DNA of 64,000 nt from the NCBI GenBank assembly GCA_023548195.1, contig JAJHZJ010000800.1, forward strand, positions 372,001 through 436,000, read 5' to 3'. Position 1 is the stretch's first letter. Each line of letters begins with the position of its first letter. This document shows, one piece after another, positions 12,101 to 21,039 of this stretch. The notes under the pieces are model-generated. The model worked only from the letters and a program-made list of their open reading frames with translations. It ran no database searches and had not been told where the DNA came from. Position numbers and translations under genes: made by a program. The stretch comes from Bettongia penicillata ogilbyi (Eukaryota; Chordata; Mammalia; Diprotodontia; Potoroidae).

Positions 12101-15100
12101 AGATGCAGGAAGGCTGTGTAGCCTTTCCATTGTGTAATGGAAACAATGGTTTAACTGTTCAAGTGAAGGGAGAGATGGTAGTGCAATAGGTAGGATCAAG
12201 GAGCATGTTGTAGCTGGAAGGTACCTCAGAAACTGACATTTAGCGTGATGAAGCAACTTGATGAAGGTCGTAAAGGTTAAAAAAAAAAAATCAAGCATTT
12301 ATTAAGCTCCTAGACAAATACTGCCAAGTGTTAGCAATATGAAGACAAAAGGAAACACTCCAGCAGCTGGAGTTTATAGCCTAGTTGGAGGAAACCACAT
12401 GCACATATATAGGTGTATACATATATATACACAATGCCTTGCAGACAACAGTAAAGGCTTTCTGTGTTAGGTCATACTTCAGCTTAACATTGAAAGAAAT
12501 TAATCTCACTTATTCTGCCAGAAAGGGACTACCATTTCTACAACACTGTCCTTCTAACTGGTACTTAGAATGCAGAATGTACTTAGAATGCTCTTAGAGA
12601 AAATGTGATTTAAGCACTTATCCTTACCCCAGGGATTGGATTGTAAGCTTTGAGGGCAGTATCTCAATGATTAGGTCATATTTTTGTCTCTCCCCAATGC
12701 CTTTAATTAAATACCTTGCACAAAAATACTATTTAGTAAGGAAAGAGTGTCCCTAAAGTTTTTAAGCTTAAATAACTTAAAACTGTACTAAAACTTTTGG
12801 AACACTTTGTATTTAACTGAATCACAAGTAGAGGGACTGACTCACTTGGAAAGCATCTCAAACAATGCTTTTCCTCACTCTCTCACGTAGAAAGGCCAAC
12901 ATGGGTGCTAATAATATCCTCATTTTAGAGTATCTTTTTAGTGTATCACTTCTAGAAAGATAAACTTATTTTTAAAATTGGTAAGGAGAATAAGAGGAGA
13001 ACAGGGGGAGAAGAAACTCATAGTAATGAAGCAGACATTTGGACCTGTCAATTTCACTAAAATATGAATGTTTTATCAGTACATAAAATATTTAACAGTA
13101 ACCCATAGAATGACCCCCCCAAATAAAAGATTTTTGTTTTCATCCATGTTTAATTTCTCTGAATTTTCTCTTTTTGTCATTCCCCTCATGAAGGAATACT
13201 CTTCATTCTCCAGAAAAGAGATAACTCCCTTGGGACTGACTTAAGTACTAAAAGTGAAGGCACTTGTGAAGGATATTCACACAGCAATCACCTGGAAAAG
13301 GCTTGTTTAGAAGCAATGATAATGGAAGAATCAGAGTTGGATAAAACTTCAGAGATCATATGGTCTAACCTTTGTGCCACTAATGGAAACAGAGGAAACA
13401 ACCCAAAGAGGTATGTCTTACCGGCAATAATTGGTGGAGTAGAGCAAACCCAACTGCCTCTTGTTCAACAAAGGTAATGGATTCAATCCAATTCTGGTTG
13501 TTTTCTAAGGGGAAAAAAGAGACAGAGAATTTGATGAAATTTTACCTAGCATAAACGTGAAGGGTGACTGTTCATCCTTACTATTACAATAAATTCTTAG
13601 GTTATTGGGGCTCAGGCTTCAGAAAATATTCAGGTCAGCCTCCTCATTTTATGCACAAGGAAAGTAAGACCCCCAAAAGTTAAATCACTTGCCTAAGGGT
13701 CACACAGCTCCCTAAGGGTAGGCTAAGAGAACTCTGGTCTCTCCACTTAGTGCTCCTCCCACAACACAAACTTTGTAGGCCAAATAACAGGATTATAGCT
13801 TAAACTTTACAAAGAGACAATTGGGGAATTTCCTCTCTCTTCTATCACATAACTAGAGAAGGTAAGCCCTGGAGATATGTCAGGTGAAAAGGCATTAGGA
13901 TAAGTCATTTTCTCAGCAGCTGCTATGGGTATGTCACGCACACATGCCTGTGTGCTATGGGAAAATTTCATGACAATAAAACATTGTATTTTGTGCTCCT
14001 GGCTAGTGCCCACCTTTTTTTGCATATCCTCTTCCTCCAAAAGCTTCAGTCTTCTGTTCTCCCTTTCTTTTTGCTGGATGATCTCCCTTGTGAGGGGGTT
14101 GCAATTGTTATGTCCAGGAAGCAAGCGGAAATAACGGTTCTTTTCGGGATCAAAGTAAAATCCTGGCAGTTCTTTAACCATGTGAAATGAAATGAAATTT
14201 GAATTTTAAACAAGATGAAGTGACGCCTAGCAAACAATTTATAATGCCATTAGATCCTTTCCCCTTCCTGCTTAAATCCATCTTTTCTAGGATGGAAGAA
14301 AGTAAGAGTTGCACCCTGGTCACTAGATTGAAAAATCTATAAAACATTACTGAAAGTCTATAAAACATCAATAAAGCAGTAACTACAGAAGAAACAAAAT
14401 GAAGTTCCAAGTGGATGCAAATGGCAACTTCAATACTACCTTGTTAAATTTAGTATGTATTTTTTTCTTGCAAATTTATTACTTTGTTTTCAGTTTTCAA
14501 TAACCACTTCCCTAAGTTTTAAATTTTCTCCCACTCCCTCCCCAAGAGAGCAATCTTGTATGGGTTCTACACATACATTCTTATTAAACACATTTTCACA
14601 TTAGTTATGCTGCACACAAGAATTAAAACAAATAGGAGAAACCCTGAGAAAAACTAAACAAAACATAACAAAAGAGGAAACAGTCTGCTTCATCCTGTGT
14701 TCTAACTCCACAGTTGTGTCTCTGGATGTGGATGGCATCTTGCATCATGAGTCCTTTGGAAATGTTTTAGGTCCCTGCCTTGCTGAGGAGGGCTAAGTCT
14801 AGCAGAAACAGTCCTCGCACACTGTGGCTGTTACTGTGTATAATGTTCTCCTGGTTCTGCTCTTTCACTCAGCGTCAGTTCATGGAAGTTCTTCCAGGCT
14901 TCTCTGGAGTCTCCCTGTTCATCAATTCTTACAGCACAACAGTATTCTACGACATTCATATGTCACAACTTGTTCAGCCATTCCCCAATTGATGGGCATT
15001 GCCCCGATTTCCAGTTCTTGGCCACTACAAAGAGAGCTGCTATAAATATTTTTGTACATGTGGAACCCTTTCTCATTTTTATGATCTCTTTGGGATACAG

Positions 15101-18100
15101 TTCTAGAAGCGATGTTGCTGAGTCAAAGGGTATGCACATTTCTGTAGCCCTTTGGGCACAGTTCCAAAATGCTCTCCAGAATGGATGGATCAGCTCACAG
15201 CTCCAGCAACAATGAATCAGTGTTCCAACTCTCCCATATATTCTTTAACATTTATCATTTTCCTGTTTTGTCATGTTAGTCAATCTGATAGGTGTGATGT
15301 AGTACCTCAGGGTTGTGTTGATTTACATCTCTCTAATCAATAAGTGATTTAAGGCATTTTGCATGACTATAGATTGCTTTAATTTTTTCCTCTGAAAATT
15401 GCCTGTTCATATCCTTTGATCACATCAACTGGGGAATGACCTGTATTCTTGTAAATTTGACTCAGTTCTCTATATATTTTAGAAATGAGGCCTTTTATCA
15501 TAGACACTAGGTGTAAAAATTCTTTCCCAGTTTTCTGCTTCCCTCCTAATCTTGGTTGCACTGGCTATGTGCAAAGACTTTTCAATTTAATGTATTCAAA
15601 ATTACCCATTTTGCATTTCATAATGTTCTCTATCTCTTGTTTGGTCATAAATTCCTGTGTTCTCCGTAAATTTGACAAACCATTCCTTGCTCTTCCAATT
15701 TGTTTATAATATTGGCCTTTATATCTAGATTGTGTACCCATTTGGACTTTATTCTGGCATACGGTTGTCAGGTGCTGGTCTATGTCCAGTTTCCACTACA
15801 ATATTTTTCAGTTTTCCTAGCAGTTTTTGTCAAACGGATTTCTTACCCCAGAAGCTGCGGTTCTTGGGTTTGTCAAACAGTAGATTGCTATAGTCGTTGA
15901 CTACCATGTCTCGTGTACCTAACTTATTCCACTGATTTACCCCTCTATTTCTTAGCTAGTACCATTAATGCGTTTATAAAACTAAAGTGATAGGGATCAT
16001 GGGTTCATATACAACCTCTCTTTTGATCTACACATACATACATATGTATTTATTTATGTTTGTTGATGATTGGTAATTTCACTGTGAAAAAAGAAAAAAA
16101 AATTAAAAGGAGAAAGAAAGTTGGCTACATCCCACCCAAGCCTTTCTTGCTTTGGTGCCAAGTAAAGTCACAAACTTGCCCAAAAAAATTCTAGCTAAAG
16201 AAGAAAAGTATAGACTCAACAGGAAAAAAAAAATAAACCAAATTGACTAGGTGGGATTTTTGTTTGAATTATTTCTTGCAGGAAGGAAAAGATTCAACAG
16301 AGAGGTCATAATTGGCACTCAGCAACTGCCTTACCTGGCACTGAAGAGCTTGCATTTGAGCTGGAAGCTGATGAAAAGGCTCTAGTACTGATGTCAGAAC
16401 TTTGAGGACTATGAGATGTCTCTGCTCCATATCTGTAAACATAAGCACTTATGGTTAAGTTAGAAGGTCATGTTTGCTTGCTGCAAAGGGCGTCAGTTTA
16501 CTAGTGTCCCAATACTTTGTTGCCCATGGTATAAAATACAGCTAAATTAACATTCACACCAACTTGTCTGGCTACTTTGCCATTTTTGTATGGAAAACTG
16601 AAGTTGTGGGCTTTTCTCTGCACATACTTCAAAATATTCAGGCAATATTTTTGTTCACGCTTGTTTTTTAAGAGATATGTTTTCAGAGTAATTCTCATTT
16701 TTATCTCTAAGCATCAATGCATTTTGTGAAGTCATTTGAAATTTTCCAGCTGCAAAGTACTCCAAAATATCACAGAAACACATACCACTAAGAATGTCAT
16801 AGCAGTTCTCATTTGTCAGAAAAGCAGCAATTCTACACCAGGCAAATCCTAGTCTTTGTCCTCTTTGGCTAGGTTTGCCAAACTTTTCCTGGCTATTCTA
16901 TTTTATAGGTGGGGAAAATGAGGCTCAGGAATGAAGACATTTGCTTCAGGGCCAAAGCCAGAATGAAAATGTACTGTTTTCTGAGCTTCAAGCTGCTTTT
17001 ATTCCAAAGAATCATCCACATGATCTTTGTTAAACTACAAGCAGAAGGCAAGGAGCCCGCATGGTATAGGAAAAAAAGTAATAGAATGAGTCAGAACACT
17101 GAAGGTCCTAATCTCAGCAGGTCAATTCATCTCCCTTCCTGGGACCTAGATTCACCTGTAAAATAAAGGTGTAGGACCAGATGATCTTTCAATTTCTTCC
17201 AGCTGCAAAATTCTGAGTTTATGAGGTGATAAAACAAAAGGACTTATTTATGAATCATGCTTAATTACATTATAACTATCAAGTGTGCTAAAAAACTGGC
17301 CCAGACCTTAGAAATAATAAAGGCAGGGGAATGAAAATATTTTTTTTTCTTTAAATAGCGGTAATCTGGACAACTACAGGAAAAATATTTAGTGCCAAAT
17401 TTTTCCAACTTGCTCTGTGATGAGCAACAGAAAAGATAGGGTTTACAACTGCTTTTCAAGTGACTTTAACCCTTGCCTTTTTTAGCTCCAAAAGATGTCT
17501 GCTGGTCTATTAGGCTTTCATAATGCCCTCCTACAATTTAGTTATGGCCACATCCTTACCTAAGCTTCACGCAGCTAAGTGAAAAATGTTGTGTGGAAAG
17601 GTCTTTGTCCCAAGGACACCCAGGTTACTCTATTATTTAAACACTGATTATCTTTTCTATGTAAGTGTTACTTATTGGCATCCTTTTAAAATTAAATCAT
17701 GGGCTTGATTTGGGAAGGCTACATTCTTACACCAACTGCATGTGGCTATGCCTAATATTGTTAGAGAGAAATACTTTGGTGGGGCTGATATACTTAATCA
17801 ACTCTAATGTTAAAGATCTGTTCATTCCAAGAAAAGGAGTCTGGTGGGTGGAAACGTTCTCAAATTGAGATGATTGCTCCTTTTGGGAATCTTTCGAAAG
17901 AAGGTGTTGTGACCAACATACTCACATGTTTATTGACATATAGGACCTAGGAGTGACCATTTGTGTGTCTGAGCAAAGTGGTGACTTCAAGTATAGTTAC
18001 AAACCCTTCCATTCTGTGGTATAGTAATCAGTTTTTCTTTAGGACAGAACACAGTGGAATGAGTGGAAACAGAGAAAGTGAATATATTTGGGTTTGGTGA

Positions 18101-18556
18101 TGCCATGTAACTCATATTCCATGGGTATTCATTTTTCTCTAGCATAATTCTGCCTGAAAGGCAACGATCTTTCATCTTTCCCCAGTCCTTTGTTGAATGG
18201 CTCCTAGAAGATTGTATCTCTGGCTGTAAAATAACAAATACTTCTAATCAGGAGCCAAGAGACCTAATCAGGAAAAGTTCTCTGAAGGCAGCTTGTGCCA
18301 CCTTTATTTCTAACTTCTTGTAGACCACAGCTACAGTCTAAAAAAAAAAAAAGCATATTCCAAATGCAAATAAGGAGCCCAGCACTACTCTTAAGCGCAG
18401 CTAAGATTGAAAAGAGACCTGGGACAAAGGCTGACTCCCATTACTACACCTGCCTTTCATTAGAACTACGCCTTCTGTTCCAGCGACAGGCACTGTTCTG
18501 CTCGTAACTGTTTCTCCCATATCTCTCCCTGATATATGAGCCTCTCTTCTTCATTT
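42..18556 (-). CDS. DCAF4: DCAF4 gene, coding span (12 coding exons, 3' end missing)
   Basis: Spliced gene for DDB1- and CUL4-associated factor 4, a WD40-repeat substrate receptor of CUL4-DDB1 E3 ubiquitin ligases. Twelve exons with AG acceptors and GT donors join in frame into about 436 residues. Diagnostic stretches in order are [88 protein letters not shown] and KLWDLR. The last contains the WDxR (DWD) motif that docks WD40 receptors on DDB1. The human protein is about 495 residues, so one final exon of about 60 codons and the 3' UTR lie left of position 1. No frameshift or internal stop is seen, so the gene looks functional. Identification comes from remembered family sequence; exon borders come from reading frame continuity. 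Confidence 0.95.
157..850 (-). other. DCAF4 intron between coding exons 11 and 12
   Basis: 694-base intron. A MIR-type SINE occupies most of its right half (see 565-778). The remainder, 157-560, shows no recognised element or exon-like reading frame. Confidence 0.8.
565..778 (+). repeat. MIR-type SINE
   Basis: Contains the MIR core order: a TGTGTGACC box near 630, a CAGTTTCCTCATCTATAAAATG segment near 660-680, an ATAATACTACCTG stretch and a TATATAAACG end. It is old and diverged. It lies antisense to DCAF4. Confidence 0.75.
851..1027 (-). CDS. DCAF4: DCAF4 coding exon 11
   Basis: 177 bases, exactly 59 codons, phase 0 at both ends, from [19 protein letters not shown] to LMAADMSGK. It has the acceptor CATAG and donor [18 protein letters not shown] is the strand pattern of a WD40 blade, and the exon encodes one blade plus the start of the next, which finishes with WDLR in the following exon. 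Confidence 0.95.
1028..1437 (-). other. DCAF4 intron between coding exons 10 and 11
   Basis: 410-base intron. It holds an A-rich run at 1371-1389 and a G-rich stretch at 1195-1232. No recognised mobile element. Confidence 0.75.
1438..1535 (-). CDS. DCAF4: DCAF4 coding exon 10
   Basis: 98 bases: two bases completing a Gly codon, then 32 codons from [16 protein letters not shown] to TQQFATQ. Acceptor CCCTTAG, donor GTTGGT. GTNSDVL is a DCAF4 signature. Confidence 0.95.
1625..1720 (-). CDS. DCAF4: DCAF4 coding exon 9
   Basis: 96 bases with split Gly codons at both ends; reads [19 protein letters not shown] then [11 protein letters not shown]. Acceptor GTAGCAG, donor GTGAGC. The WSCAW motif is part of a WD40 blade. 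Confidence 0.95.
2085..2345 (-). repeat. tRNA-derived SINE (MIR/CORE-like), antisense
   Basis: Shows the layout common in marsupial genomes: TATAAAGCACTT, then a TTTTACAGATGAG core, TTGCCCAGGATCA, a GAATTCAGGTCTTCC stretch and a tRNA-like head reading ATTGTACTACC on this strand. Confidence 0.7.
2921..5433 (-). mobile_element. RTE-clade LINE, 5'-truncated and broken
   Basis: Antisense reading recovers a non-LTR retrotransposon in order. At 5300-5430 is the end of an APE endonuclease ([12 protein letters not shown], then [11 protein letters not shown], with the DH pair). At 4474-4944 is the linker. RT motif A is DLTKAFDTV near 4250, and motif B is [10 protein letters not shown] near 4070. At 3881-3892 is the catalytic FADD. 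The thumb/C-terminal part follows ([18 protein letters not shown], 3400-3500). Last is a degenerate Cys/His finger ([15 protein letters not shown]). Stops and frameshifts break it everywhere, including a stop three codons after FADDC, so it is dead. The 3' end is at about 2921; the 5' end is cut inside the endonuclease. It is not a host gene. Confidence 0.88.
5545..5675 (+). repeat. MIR/THER-like SINE fragment
   Basis: Contains ATGGTATAGCG, GGACTTGGGTGTGAATC, TGTGTGAGCTTGGACAAG and TGAGCCTCAGTTTACTC in the order of a MIR-class SINE. Confidence 0.7.
5759..5838 (-). CDS. DCAF4: DCAF4 coding exon 8
   Basis: 80 bases: one base finishing a Leu codon, 26 codons ([19 protein letters not shown] to SNTRP), then one base of a Gly codon. 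Acceptor CTTCAG, donor GTACAG. The phase fits coding exons 7 and 9 exactly. Confidence 0.95.
6024..6282 (+). repeat. MAR1-type marsupial SINE
   Basis: Full-length-looking copy: tRNA-like head (TTAGGTGGCACAGTGGATAG), TGGAGTCAG, a GTGACCTTGGGCAACTC box, then a GGAGAAGGCAATGGCAAACC body and an AAATGGGGTCACAGAGTTGG tail. The tail resembles the end of BovB-type RTE LINEs. Confidence 0.88.
6318..6490 (-). mobile_element. L1 3'-end fragment, antisense
   Basis: Has the AATTCCCACACTGGTCATGT segment that also occurs in another L1-like copy near 50,920-50,950, and a CTCAATATGCACTC stretch. Only 3' untranslated sequence is present. Confidence 0.5.
7008..7239 (-). repeat. MAR1-type marsupial SINE, antisense
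   Basis: Reads TGTTTCAGTCATGTCCGATT, CATGACCCCATTTGGGG, TTTGCCATTTCCTTCTCCAG, ACAGATGAGGAACTTGAGGC and ends GCCACCCAGCTGCC. This is the reverse of the copy at 6024. Confidence 0.88.
7853..7902 (-). CDS. DCAF4: DCAF4 coding exon 7 (50-base micro-exon)
   Basis: Short exon of 16 codons plus two bases. It reads [16 protein letters not shown] and splits a Leu codon (TT/A) with coding exon 8. Acceptor TTACCAG, donor GTATCC. It was found by looking for the missing peptide between NLYFTNRK and LCLMG. Confidence 0.95.
8139..8444 (+). repeat. RTE-tailed marsupial SINE (RTESINE type)
   Basis: tRNA-like head (AGATAGGTGGTGCAGTGGAT), GGACCTGAGTTCAAATC, TGTGTGACCTTGGGCAAGTC, then a distinct 3' part: TGCTGATGAATATCTGGTC, GTGAGGCTGGTGACCTG, CTTCAGCAAGGAAGGACGAA. 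The end echoes the 3' tail of the RTE LINE at 2921-5433. Confidence 0.85.
9383..9526 (-). CDS. DCAF4: DCAF4 coding exon 6
   Basis: 144 bases, exactly 48 codons, phase 0 at both ends. Contains [18 protein letters not shown] and ends [10 protein letters not shown]. Acceptor TTGGCAG, donor GTAGGT. Confidence 0.96.
9527..11314 (-). other. DCAF4 intron between coding exons 5 and 6
   Basis: 1.8-kb intron in which I recognise no mobile element, repeat array or exon. It is one of the longer repeat-free stretches in the left half of the window. Confidence 0.65.
11315..11417 (-). CDS. DCAF4: DCAF4 coding exon 5
   Basis: 103 bases: one base finishing an Arg codon, then 34 codons reading [17 protein letters not shown] and on to TDHFKFIV. 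Acceptor CCTACAG, donor GTGAGT. Confidence 0.95.
11585..11665 (-). repeat. L2 3'-end fragment, antisense
   Basis: Contains an ACAGTACTGGGCTTAGGCAC and GGGGAGACA order that is the reverse complement of the L2 tail. Confidence 0.5.
12282..12375 (-). repeat. L2 3'-end fragment, antisense
   Basis: Begins CATTTATTAAGCTCCTAGAC, the reverse of the L2 terminal AATAAATG motif, and continues into GGAGTTTATAGCCTAG. Confidence 0.6.
12638..12738 (+). repeat. L2 3'-end fragment
   Basis: Reads TTGTAAGCTTTGAGGGCAGT, then TCTCTCCCCAATGCC and ACCTTGCACAAAAA, the order of a degraded L2 tail. Confidence 0.55.
12744..12820. mobile_element. Small inverted-repeat element (mariner-like MITE)
   Basis: The left arm AGTGTCCCTAAAGTTTTT is repeated inverted as AAAACTTTTGGAACACT about 40 bases on, with a short spacer. 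The arms resemble mariner ends of the AGTGTCCCAAAAGTTTT type. There is no coding capacity. Family assignment is inference. Confidence 0.6.
13325..13420 (-). repeat. SINE remnant abutting a DCAF4 splice donor
   Basis: CAGAGTTGGATAAAACTTC, GGTCTAACC, GGAAACAGAGGAAACAA and CCCAAAGAGG follow the order of MIR/THER-type SINEs read antisense. The similarity appears to run to within a few bases of the donor of coding exon 4 (GT at 13420-13421). Confidence 0.55.
13422..13504 (-). CDS. DCAF4: DCAF4 coding exon 4
   Basis: 83 bases: 27 codons reading [19 protein letters not shown] then LLYSTNYC, then two bases of an Arg codon. Acceptor CCCCTTAG, donor GTAAGAC. It aligns in position and in the QLG and TNYC residues with the less conserved region after the N-terminal motif. 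Confidence 0.92.
13640..13765 (-). repeat. SINE fragment, antisense
   Basis: CTCATTTTATGCACAAGGAA, TTGCCTAAGGGTCACACAGC and a gene-like TCTCCACTTAGTGCTCC end match an old antisense SINE. Confidence 0.65.
14014..14171 (-). CDS. DCAF4: DCAF4 coding exon 3
   Basis: 158 bases: two bases finishing a Glu codon, then 52 codons. It encodes the conserved N-terminal motif [19 protein letters not shown] followed by a charged helix ([18 protein letters not shown]). Acceptor TTAAAG, donor GTGGGC. The motif is nearly invariant in DCAF4 proteins as remembered. Confidence 0.97.
14461..15966 (-). mobile_element. L1 LINE, 5'-truncated, antisense
   Basis: About 1.5 kb of marsupial L1: 3' UTR with a poly-T start near 14460, then the ORF2 C-terminus in reverse. 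The plus strand shows the usual antisense L1 phrases: GCAACAATGAATCAGTGTTC, TTGCCTGTTCATATCCTTTG, TATATATTTTAGAAATGAGG and TTTCTTAGCTAGTACC. It is in the same orientation as DCAF4 transcription and inside the intron between coding exons 2 and 3. Confidence 0.88.
16335..16432 (-). CDS. DCAF4: DCAF4 coding exon 2 (Ser-rich linker)
   Basis: 98 bases: one base of a split codon, 32 codons, then one base of a Glu codon. It reads [19 protein letters not shown] then [13 protein letters not shown]. The acceptor is TTTACAG and the donor GTAAGG. Human DCAF4 has a Ser-rich disordered segment ending SSVP just before ELPGFYF, so the position fits. Sequence conservation is low, as usual for linkers. Confidence 0.88.
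16433..18447 (-). other. DCAF4 intron between coding exons 1 and 2
   Basis: 2.0-kb intron. A THER/MIR-like SINE lies at 17053-17218. The rest, including 17220-18290, shows nothing I recognise. Confidence 0.7.
17053..17218 (+). repeat. THER/MIR-like SINE
   Basis: Contains GCATGGTATAGGAAA, CTCCCTTCCTGGGACCTAGA, GACCAGATGATCTTTCAAT and AGCTGCAAAATTCTGAG, the order of a therian tRNA-derived SINE. Confidence 0.7.
18448..18556 (-). CDS. DCAF4: DCAF4 coding exon 1 with the start codon
   Basis: The exon starts after a T21 tract and AACAG (minus strand), with ATG at 18554-18552, two bases inside. It gives 35 codons starting [15 protein letters not shown] and containing [13 protein letters not shown], which resembles the RWQSRRRHGRRSHQQ of human DCAF4 as remembered. 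Together with coding exon 2 it makes 68 residues before ELPGFYF, against 66 in human. To keep frame with coding exon 2 the donor must be the second GT of GTGTAGTA (exon end 18448). A donor two bases earlier (CAG then GTGTAG) looks better by consensus but leads to a stop after eight codons. So the start and exon are well supported and the exact 3' border less so. Confidence 0.82.
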
Positions 18557-18929
18557 CTGTTAAAAAAAAAAAAAAAAAAAAAGAAACAAACACACATTAG
18601 CATCATATATAGGGCACACCTCATGTTCACAGTGTTACCTTCCTCTACCCCCATAAAGTTTCTGGATCCCTAATCTCTAACCTACTCCAAAAATCACCTA
18701 GAGAATTGGAAACATTATTACTTACAGAAATGATCAACTATTAATTATCCATGAGAGGATAAGCATTGCATGAACAACTGAAATCCACCTGTAACTCCCA
18801 AACCTTTTACCACCCTCATCCATAGGATGGTTAAAGAAACTGATTAGTGAAATTACAAAAGGTAGGCAGCAGAGTGGGAATAAATATAAGGGATAAAGAT
18901 AAACCACAAATCAACCAGTCCCTGAATAC

Positions 18930-19070
18930 GTACCTGTGTATTAACATATATGTAAGGCACTCTGAAGACCTTAAAGCACTATATGAATGCTAGCTGTGAT
19001 TATTATATTATTTGTATGTATATAATATATATATATACACATATACATATATATATATAATGTTGCATGT
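18930..19070 (+). repeat. MIR 3' end and AT-rich tandem repeat
   Basis: AGGCACTCTGAAGACC followed by TAAAGCACTATATGAATGC is a MIR-type end. It runs into a (TA)/(CATA) tandem array at about 19010-19062. Confidence 0.65.
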
Positions 19071-19309
19071 TATAATATTATTTTGAAATGGATTGTTCTT
19101 TACATAAGAACAGGCCTTTAAGTGCCTGTAAGCAGTAGCTCATATTTCAATGGACTTGTGATCTTACTGAGGTGGCTGCTCCCTTCAGCCACGCAGATCA
19201 CTCAGATCCATCTGAGCTTGCTTACTTCATGTAATTCTTATCTATATTCTCCATAAGTTCACCTAAGGTCCACCTAATATTTTTGGGGCCTTCTTCACAT
19301 TCTTTTCAC

Positions 19310-19450
19310 AAGAGATCATGGCTTTAAAGCTGGAAAGGACGTTAGAGGTCACTAAGTACAACCCCCACCTATTAAAGATAAGGAAACTGAGGCTCAGAGA
19401 GTTTAAGTGGCTTGCCCAAGGCTGCCCAAAAACTAAGTGGCAGCTCTTCC
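19310..19450 (-). repeat. SINE (THER/MIR-like), antisense
   Basis: AAGCTGGAAAGGACGTTAGA, AAGGAAACTGAGGCTCAGAG and TGGCTTGCCCAAGG appear in the antisense SINE order. Confidence 0.75.
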
Positions 19451-19533
19451 TACATACCACACTGCCTCTTTTTAAAGGACAAGTTTCTAAGTGTACAGTG
19501 TTAAGAACTGTAGTATATTATTCCTAAGCCTGT

Positions 19534-19780
19534 GGTTGTTTGGTCATTTCAGCTGTGTCCCACTCTTTGTGACCTCATTTGGGGTCTTCTAGGCAAAGAC
19601 TCTACGGTGTTTTGCCATGTCCTTCTCCAGCTCATCTTACTGATGAGAACTGAGGCAAACAAGGTTAAGTGACTTGCTCAGGGTCACATAGCTAGTGTTT
19701 GAGGCCAGGTATGAAATCAGGAGGACGAATCTTCTTGACTTCAGGCCTGGTACTCTATCCACTGTACCTTCTACTTGCCC
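19534..19780 (-). repeat. MAR1-type marsupial SINE, antisense
   Basis: GTTGTTTGGTCATTTCAGC, GACCTCATTTGGGGTCTTC, TTTTGCCATGTCCTTCTCC and TGACTTGCTCAGGGTCACAT, ending in a degraded tRNA-like head. Confidence 0.85.
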
Positions 19781-19989
19781 ATTCCTAAGTTTATATTTGT
19801 GTAATAATACTTTTATCTAGTATCACAAAAATTTTTTTAATAGTTCTTGGAAACAGTTCTTGGAAACCAGTGAAGTTTTCTTCCCCACCGATATAGCCCA
19901 TAGTTCCATGTCCAACTAAGTTGGAAGTTGTAACATTGCAGAGGAAACTACATGTGACTTACTTTATAATCTATACTTATGCAAAAAAG

Positions 19990-20060
19990 AATAAGCATTT
20001 GTATTGTGTCCCCTATGTGGCAGGCACTGTGCTAAGGTCTTTATTATCTCATGATCAAAT
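19990..20060 (-). repeat. L2 tail fragment, antisense
   Basis: ATAAGCATTTGTATTGTGTC and CAGGCACTGTGCTAAGG are the reverse of an L2 3' end. Confidence 0.6.
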
Positions 20061-20324
20061 GAGATAATAAAAAGTAAAAAGTGGGATGTATGTAATTGAG
20101 TTATGAAAGATTAACATTAAGATTTTACAAAGAGAGCTTTCCTATTTCTTGACAATTTCATTTACACAAAATTCCAGAAAAATTTATTTATATTGTATAA
20201 ACTGAGGTACTCCTATAAAGGTAAGCCAAACCTCCCAATGTAAGGGACCTCACTGCCAATGTCACCATTTTCTTCAGAAGAATGCAAAGTACTTTGGTGT
20301 CAAGAGCTACATATATCGCCTAGA

Positions 20325-20645
20325 ACATTTCATCTCCTGTCCTTTGCTTTCATCCAAGCTGTATCCCCTGTCCAGAAGGCATTCTCTCCTCACCTTTGAC
20401 TCTTTGAATCACTAATTTCCTCCAAAGTTCAGTTCAATGCCACCTCCTAGTTTCCTCAGCAAAATTATCTTGTGTTTAGTTTGCATATTTATATCTATAT
20501 CAATGTGTAGGTGCTATCTTTCTACAGAATGAGAGCTCCTTGTGGACAGGGACTGATTTCTTTATTGATTGATTGCATCCCCACCACTTAGTGCAGGACT
20601 TGAACTAAGTAGGTGATCAATACATACTAAATGGATTGGACTAGG
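20325..20645 (+). repeat. L2 3' UTR and tail
   Basis: Sense-strand L2: AGAAGGCATTCTCTCC, TCCAAAGTTCAGTTCAATGC, GAGCTCCTTGTGGACAGGGA, then a degraded AATACATACTAAATGG end. Confidence 0.75.
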
Positions 20646-21039
20646 CCTCCCTGGTAAAATGAGGGGGATGGACTAGATGACCTAAGTCTCTGATAATACA
20701 GAAAACTGCCACCATTATCTAGAATTAACCAGATGAACTAAAATCCCAAAGAATTAAAAACTGACCAACCAACCCCAGAATCTCCCAACAAGAACCTTGA
20801 TCAAGTATTGGTCTAGTTTGAAGGTATGGTTTCAGGGGCTCTTTCAAATAGGGTGAATTGTACTTTTGTGGATCATGTAGTGCTTACCACACTCAGTCAT
20901 AGACCCTTTGCCTAAAGACTCCAGAGGATTGGAACCCACAGAATTTCAGAAAGCTTTGGTATTCCACAAAGACTGGCTCAGAACATAAAACTTTATAAAG
21001 CACTACTCCTTCATTCTTTCCTCCGATAGGCATTTACAA

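Noticed and set aside
18450..18556. Alternative frame [20 protein letters not shown] for the first DCAF4 exon
   Set aside because: It has no start codon inside the exon and does not connect in frame. The MKKRG frame has a start, an Arg-rich stretch like that of human and the right total length.
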